From Shewanella salipaludis (GTDB taxonomy: Bacteria; Pseudomonadota; Gammaproteobacteria; Enterobacterales; Shewanellaceae), in the NCBI RefSeq assembly GCF_012911865.1, contig NZ_JAAXYH010000002.1:434001-498000 (forward strand): a DNA stretch of 64,000 bases, in the 5' to 3' direction. A model generated the notes under the pieces. That model saw only the letters and a program-made list of their open reading frames with translations, had not been told where the DNA came from and did no database searches. Shown here one piece after another: positions 59,995-64,000 of this stretch. The position numbers and the translations under genes were made by a program. Position 1 is the first letter of the stretch. Each line of letters opens with the position of its first letter.

Positions 59995-60232
59995 TGGCTT
60001 TCCTCGAAAAATGGGCTTGCTTCGAGTGTGCCATAACAAGGGCAAATGAACACTAGCCGGAGCGCAATTGAGTAATAAATTTTCAAAACAGAGAAAAACA
60101 TTCGAAAAACCGAGGGGAAAATTCGAAAATTTGAGTGAAATCGCAATTTAAGTGTGATTTTTGATGAAAATAACACTTAATCACGCAAAGCTTGTTCCCT
60201 CAGAAGCTGTTCCCCTTCGGGTTTAAACCCTG
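59995..60232. other. purU upstream region
   Basis: AT-rich, no gene. It has two direct copies of ATTCGAAAA (60100-60108 and 60121-60129), spaced 21 bp, and an inverted repeat TTAAGTGT (60148-60155) / ACACTTAA (60173-60180). Both are possible regulator sites for purU. Confidence 0.4.
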
Positions 60233-60697
60233 CTAAGCCGCGAGTTCGGCCTCGACCGACCTATGCCAATGCAACAGCCAGGCTTTAGCCGCCAATTCAG
60301 GCTCCATGGTTTCACAGGCATCGATTTCTAGCCGCTCCGACAAACGCGTCGCTCCGAGCTCGGCGAAGAGTGAATCCAACTGTTTACCCGCCCCACAAAA
60401 AGTTTCATAACTCGAATCCCCAAGGGCGATCACACTGTACTTGAGTTCGGGCAAATAAGGTGCTGCCGAGCTAAGCCCATGAAACCAAGGCAGGATGTCG
60501 TCCGGCAGATCGCCCTGTCCCGTGGTCGAACACACGAGGATCAGATACTCATCCTGAGGTGGCACAAACCCGTCCAGCTCGTCGGGTTGCCACAGCCGTG
60601 CCTGATAGCCCAATGACCCGAGTTCCTGCTCCAAGGTTTCGGCCACAAACTGAGCGCTGCCATAGACAGTACCAAACACCAGATTTACACGTTTCAT
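60233..60697 (-). CDS. yqcA: Flavodoxin-like protein YqcA/MioC
   Basis: A 154-residue flavodoxin-fold protein. The FMN-binding P-loop is FGTVYGSAQFVAETL (about residues 8-22); the further FMN-contact loops are CSTTGQGDLPDD (about 57-68) and ALGDSSYETFCGAGKQLD (about 92-109). The type matches YqcA/MioC short-chain flavodoxins rather than long electron-transfer flavodoxins. The gene order yqcA-truC-yqcC is the same as in E. coli, which supports the YqcA label. GGGAGAG precedes the ATG. Confidence 0.88.
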   Translation of the reverse strand: MKRVNLVFGTVYGSAQFVAETLEQELGSLGYQARLWQPDELDGFVPPQDEYLILVCSTTGQGDLPDDILPWFHGLSSAAPYLPELKYSVIALGDSSYETFCGAGKQLDSLFAELGATRLSERLEIDACETMEPELAAKAWLLHWHRSVEAELAA

Positions 60698-60949
60698 GTT
60701 ATACTCTCTCCCGAGTTTCTATTACTTCCAACTTAACCATACGCCAGTGGTTGGCAGTGCCACAAGTCAAGGACTCAGAGCTGTGTGCCAGGCCAACAGA
60801 CGAAGACATCTGAAACAACAACACAAAGCGGTTCATATCCGGCGCAACGGCTATTTCCACGCGTTTCAGCAAGGCAATAATCCCCTGCCTCAAGAGGTCC
60901 AGGGCTTTATTCGCTTACAGGCACTGGTACAAGAATCCTGCCGCAAAGA
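60698..60949. other. Gap between truC and yqcA, coding status doubtful
   Basis: A minus-strand frame of 64 codons (60893-60699, TTG start) ends just before the yqcA start codon, but has no ribosome binding site or family resemblance that I can see. No hairpin with a T run is visible. Confidence 0.3.
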
Positions 60950-61762
60950 TTAAGCCCCCTTGAGCAGGTGCGGGCCTTGGCTCATCGCCTCCGGAGCCTG
61001 CTCCCACCCCAATCCGGCAAACACGGTCAACCACTCGGGTTCCAACTCAGTCTCTATGCACAAGGGTATTTGTGTCACAGGGTGAAGAAAGCTTAATTTC
61101 TTGGCGATAAGCCACAGGCGATTAACGGCAAAGTGTTCGCGGAAAAATCGATTCTGCTTTCCATCACCATGGGTAGTATCGCCCAATATGGGATGACGCA
61201 GATGCGCCATGTGGCGGCGTAACTGATGTTTACGCCCCGTATGTGGGCTCAGTTGCACTAACCCGAAACGACTGGTCGGGTAACGCCCGGAACTGAACGG
61301 AATCTCACTGTTCAATAAAGGCTCATAGCTGGTCACGGCCATTTGTGCCTCTTTGTTAGGATCGACATCCTTATCACCCAGTTCATCCAGCTCTTCTCTG
61401 AGGGCATAATCCAAGGTGCCGGCTGCATGCATGTTGCCGCGTACCAACGCCAAATATTGCTTCTCAACCGCGTGAGCCGCGAATTGTTCGCACAACAGCC
61501 TGGCCACCTCACTGCTCTTGGCAAACAACAAGACACCGGAAGTCGGCCGGTCCAAACGATGCACGGGAAACACATGGCATCCCACCTTATCCCGGGTGAG
61601 CTGCATGGCGAAGAACCGCTCTTTGCGTGCCAGATAACTGCGATGTACCAAGAGGCCTGCCGGTTTATGGATGGCGACCAGGTATTCATCTTCGAATAAT
61701 ATTTCAATTTCCGGTGCAACTTCCGGCGGCTCGCACGCCAATATGGGGTCAACTGGGTTCAT
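60950..61762 (-). CDS. truC: tRNA pseudouridine(65) synthase TruC
   Basis: A 270-residue RluA-family pseudouridine synthase that modifies U65 in some tRNAs. The catalytic Asp is in VHRLDRPTSGVLLFAKS (about residues 68-84). The N-terminal block ILFEDEYLVAIHKPAGLLVH (about 21-40) and FGLVQLSPHTGRKHQLRRHM (about 161-180) are characteristic. The start overlaps the yqcC end by 14 bases, so they are translationally coupled. Confidence 0.94.
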   Translation of the reverse strand: MNPVDPILACEPPEVAPEIEILFEDEYLVAIHKPAGLLVHRSYLARKERFFAMQLTRDKVGCHVFPVHRLDRPTSGVLLFAKSSEVARLLCEQFAAHAVEKQYLALVRGNMHAAGTLDYALREELDELGDKDVDPNKEAQMAVTSYEPLLNSEIPFSSGRYPTSRFGLVQLSPHTGRKHQLRRHMAHLRHPILGDTTHGDGKQNRFFREHFAVNRLWLIAKKLSFLHPVTQIPLCIETELEPEWLTVFAGLGWEQAPEAMSQGPHLLKGA

Positions 61763-62069
61763 TTAACAGCACATCCAAATCGTTGAGAATGCCAATCAGG
61801 GCCTTATGGCTGGCCAATCCGGCCCAGACATGTTTGCCCATGGGCGCGATCGCTATTTTAGTGGGCAGTGGCTGCTCCATCTCAATCAGCCGATGCATCC
61901 GCGGCAAAAAAATAAATTGCAACCAATGCTCCATTGGCATGAGATCGCAACAGAAAGGTGCAGTGCTGGCCATTGCGGCCGCGGATGGCCTAACCTCGGA
62001 CCAGAATTCAAGAGCCTTGAGCTCAGCTTCAATATCCCCAAGCAGAGCCAGGGTTTGAGCATAATGCAT
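61749..62069 (-). CDS. yqcC: YqcC family protein (DUF446)
   Basis: A 106-residue helical cytoplasmic protein of the YqcC/DUF446 family, unknown in function. The conserved C-terminal half shows MEHWLQFIFLPRMHRLIE (about residues 46-63), then PLPTKIAIAPM. It is upstream of truC on the same strand, as in E. coli, where csrB and syd lie next to this cluster. Confidence 0.88.
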   Translation of the reverse strand: MHYAQTLALLGDIEAELKALEFWSEVRPSAAAMASTAPFCCDLMPMEHWLQFIFLPRMHRLIEMEQPLPTKIAIAPMGKHVWAGLASHKALIGILNDLDVLLNEPS

Positions 62070-62259
62070 TAACTATCCAACCTATCTCATCCACACGCCC
62101 AATGACTGACAGTATGCCGCCATGGGACACTCGGCCCGACACTGTACGGGCCCACCTAGTTATTGACCGGCAATAATACCATCTGTGTTCAGTTATCCCT
62201 ATAATGCCGGTATTCCACGGACAAGTTTCCAGCTCAATTCTCAGCAAGACGGCCAGTAA

Positions 62260-63273
62260 ATGACAGAAGTAATCACCCTCAGCCAATTTTTAACCACGGC
62301 AAACACTCAATTTCAGGTCTATGATATGGGCCGCAGAGTCCAACCCATCGATTTAGTTGCCTTTCATCAGATAGAGTCACTCGCGACCCCCTATCCTTAT
62401 CCTATCCAGGGCCATGCGCAACTGGCATTGGTTTTCTGGCGGCAGACTCAGACCCCTTATATCTGGTTCCTGAAGTTACCTTTGGATGAGCAGGGACTGT
62501 TGGCCCCGGCACCACGCAGCCAATTCATACGTATGGTTCTGGAAGCATTGGGGCAAGATCTCACCCAACAGCTCAGCCAGGAGCAACAAGAACGTCTGGC
62601 GGCCAACCCCTTCAACTTCACCCCAAGCCAGGAGAAACTGGCACTGTTTAATGCCTTGGTACGCAAACAGCTGGGCCAGCAAGCCTCGCCACAATATGAA
62701 TTTGCCGTTCAGTATTTATCCGGACAGGTACCGGCCAGTGACTGGCAACACCTGGGGCTACAGGGGCTCGCCGATGTCTGCGTTCGACGAGATGAACCCG
62801 ACCACTCGGGTCACATAATGACCGGCTTGAAGCTGGCCGCGCCGGAAGTGCAGATTGCCCTATGTCAGTGCCTGGAACATCTCGAGTTGGATGCGTCACT
62901 GGCACAAAAGATAGCAGCAGGCTTCGAACTGGCTCCGCCCCAAAATAAACTCTATTACCTCAGGGCACTGGCATCCAGGCCAGAGCTGGCCAGAGTCGCC
63001 ATCACGAGTCTGGTAGAGCAAGCCAGGCTCGATGCCGATGCCCTGATCGCCATCGCCGCCCGCAATTGGACAGCGCTGGAGGATAATGCTTGCCGCTTAA
63101 ATTACCTGGAAGCGCTGGCATTGCAGCCTCAAGGCTTTTTTAATCAGATATTTGCTGATATTGTGGCCATTCCGGGATTACGTACGCAGCTGTTGACCGA
63201 TATTCGCAACCCAGAGCGTAGTAGCCAACTTTCAAACGCCATAGGTGGCTTATTTAAGGCAACGACTGCATGA
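62260..63273 (+). CDS. DUF3549-like protein
   Basis: A 337-residue cytoplasmic protein resembling DUF3549 of Shewanella and Vibrio (assignment from memory). It opens with LSQFLTTANTQFQVYDMGRRVQPI (key residues FQVYDMGRRV, about 18-27), followed by HAQLALVFWRQ and IWFLKLPLDEQGLL. The C-terminal half is repetitive and helical (LAAPEVQIALCQCLEHL; LYYLRALASRPELARVAI), like HEAT-type repeats. It overlaps the next gene by 4 bases (ATGA). Function is unknown. Confidence 0.75.
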   Translation: MTEVITLSQFLTTANTQFQVYDMGRRVQPIDLVAFHQIESLATPYPYPIQGHAQLALVFWRQTQTPYIWFLKLPLDEQGLLAPAPRSQFIRMVLEALGQDLTQQLSQEQQERLAANPFNFTPSQEKLALFNALVRKQLGQQASPQYEFAVQYLSGQVPASDWQHLGLQGLADVCVRRDEPDHSGHIMTGLKLAAPEVQIALCQCLEHLELDASLAQKIAAGFELAPPQNKLYYLRALASRPELARVAITSLVEQARLDADALIAIAARNWTALEDNACRLNYLEALALQPQGFFNQIFADIVAIPGLRTQLLTDIRNPERSSQLSNAIGGLFKATTA

Positions 63274-63659
63274 TGACAGACCTGTTATTGATCTTGGCCC
63301 TGGTGGTGCTGGCGGCGTTTTTCTGGCAACTTCGTCAGATGGCGGAGCTCAGCCGTCTGTTTGTTGAGAAAGAGTGCGTCAAACAAAACGTCCAGTTGCT
63401 GGCCATCGCCATGGAATCGGCCCGGCCGAGTGTCGGTGGCAGTACAGGGTTATGCTGGAAAGCCAAGTACCTTTTTGAATTCAGCACGGATGGAATGAAT
63501 CAATTTCAAGCCCATCTGTGGATGCAAGGGAGAAAAATCCAAAGAATTGAGTGGCCCATTTTCCCCGAGCCCGAGTGGCTGGATGCGCCCCAGGCCAGAG
63601 GCTCTATCGGCGGCAGCTGTGGCTCTCGTCGTAACTGCAACTCGGGAAAGTGTCATTAA
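63270..63659 (+). CDS. DUF3301-like membrane-anchored protein with a Cys-rich tail
   Basis: A 129-residue protein resembling DUF3301 (assignment from memory). One N-terminal membrane segment (about residues 3-20: TDLLLILALVVLAAFFW) anchors a soluble domain with KYLFEFSTDGM and MQGRKIQRIEWPIFPEPEW. The tail is rich in Gly, Ser and Cys (GGSCGSRRNCNSGKCH), with three Cys and a terminal His that could bind a metal. The start overlaps the DUF3549 stop, so the pair is translationally coupled. Confidence 0.75.
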   Translation: MMTDLLLILALVVLAAFFWQLRQMAELSRLFVEKECVKQNVQLLAIAMESARPSVGGSTGLCWKAKYLFEFSTDGMNQFQAHLWMQGRKIQRIEWPIFPEPEWLDAPQARGSIGGSCGSRRNCNSGKCH

Positions 63660-63679
63660 GCTTCATCTCGACTCCAGCT

Positions 63680-63716
63680 AAAAAGAAAGGGCGCGACAGT
63701 TAACTGCCGCGCCCTT
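63680..63716 (-). terminator. Terminator of the csrB-like RNA
   Basis: AAGGGCGCG (63687-63695) pairs with CGCGCCCTT (63708-63716); the loop itself contains the palindrome CAGTTAACTG, extending the stem. On the minus strand it is followed by TCTTTTT (63686-63680). Minus-strand orientation is supported by the clear T run there; the plus strand has only CTTCTGG after the stem. Confidence 0.9.
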
Positions 63717-64000
63717 CTGGTTCTCTGTTAAGCTTTCCCGCTATTACAATGCTCCCTGCACCATCCCTGCGTCTCGATTGCGTCCTGCATCATCCTTGTC
63801 GTTCCCTGATAGCTCCCTGTACTTAAAGTACACTTCCTTGTTGCCCGACAATCCTTTGTACGAGCCTGCTTATCCATAAGCATGTCCTGAGTCCATCCAT
63901 GAAAATCCCTTTAACTACATCCTGTATCCCGCCATCCAAGGCAGTAGCAGTTCATCCTGAAAGCTGACCGTCCTGGTCGATAGACAATGCCCATCCTGTG
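63684..64000 (-). ncRNA. csrB: CsrB-type regulatory RNA (3' part, runs off the window)
   Basis: No protein is encoded here. On the minus strand I count about 20 GGA motifs between 63996 and 63737, many as AGGA, AGGGA or CAGGAT/CAGGAC, against about 4 expected by chance in 265 bases. Several lie in small hairpin loops, e.g. TTCAGGATGAAC-like units near 63950-63960 and GTACAGGGAGC near 63813-63820. The transcript would end in a strong intrinsic terminator. This is the known architecture of CsrB/CsrC, which bind many copies of the global translation repressor CsrA and release its targets under BarA/UvrY control. The location near yqcC-truC-yqcA matches E. coli, where csrB is in the same neighbourhood. 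The 5' end and promoter are beyond the window. Confidence 0.85.

Noticed and set aside
60183..60198. PurR-like half-site (ACGCAAAGCTTGTTCC) upstream of purU
   Set aside because: Only the first half matches the PurR palindrome; the second half does not.
60699..60893. Minus-strand 64-codon frame between truC and yqcA
   Set aside because: TTG start without a ribosome binding site and no family resemblance; kept only as a note on the gap.

Overview
The window is chromosomal DNA of a gammaproteobacterium, most likely a fairly GC-rich Shewanella. This is inferred from gene content and order: the seven-gene branched-chain amino acid degradation operon, the TyrR/PhhA/PhhB/FahA/MaiA block, several Shewanella/Vibrio-type DUF families, and the order rpsB-tsf-pyrH-frr-uppS-cdsA-dxr-rseP-bamA-skp-lpxD-fabZ-lpxA-lpxB-rnhB-dnaE. 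I saw no rRNA, tRNA, prophage, insertion sequence or CRISPR array. Nearly all of the window reads as vertically inherited core genome.

Layout. 0.2-7.2 kb: a cupin protein, a GNAT acetyltransferase, a DUF2938-type membrane protein, a tandem universal stress protein, the ABC-F ATPase YbiT, a large S9-family lipoprotein whose catalytic His position is Thr, and a small membrane protein. 7.4-15.3 kb: a minus-strand operon for valine/isoleucine catabolism (thiolase, MmsA, acyl-CoA dehydrogenase, enoyl-CoA hydratase, 3-hydroxyisobutyryl-CoA hydrolase, MmsB, SDR dehydrogenase), with a perfect LiuR-like operator upstream and a strong terminator at the end. 15.6-18.7 kb: metA, a frameshifted YbaY-like lipoprotein gene, ompW with an FNR/EtrA-type box, and a nucleotidyltransferase-like protein. 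18.9-23.9 kb: phenylalanine/tyrosine catabolism (maiA, fahA, phhA, phhB) and its regulator tyrR, with CRP-like and TyrR-like sites before fahA. 24.2-30.1 kb: galU-galE, a bactofilin, DUF2982, elyC, a fructokinase-type ROK kinase (mak) and cysQ. 30.8-34.1 kb: a cold-shock protein, a CPA2 cation/proton antiporter and a diguanylate cyclase.

34.1-53.9 kb is one long minus-strand run of essential genes for translation, isoprenoid and phospholipid synthesis, outer-membrane protein assembly, lipid A synthesis and replication (rpsB through dnaE, then tilS). rpsB has a structured leader. 54.2-58.5 kb carries map, glnD and dapD, divergent from rpsB. 58.7-63.7 kb holds a DUF3718 secreted protein, purU, yqcA, truC, yqcC, DUF3549 and DUF3301.

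The most notable hidden element is at the right edge. On the minus strand from about 64000 to 63680 the sequence holds some 20 GGA motifs in about 265 bases and ends in a strong intrinsic terminator. This is the signature of a CsrB-type RNA that sequesters CsrA, and it lies beside yqcC as csrB does in E. coli. Other points of interest are the S9 lipoprotein without a catalytic His, the single-base frameshift in the YbaY-like gene, and three separate short tandem-repeat arrays that each run through the stop codon of a gene. I found no convincing wholly novel multi-gene system.
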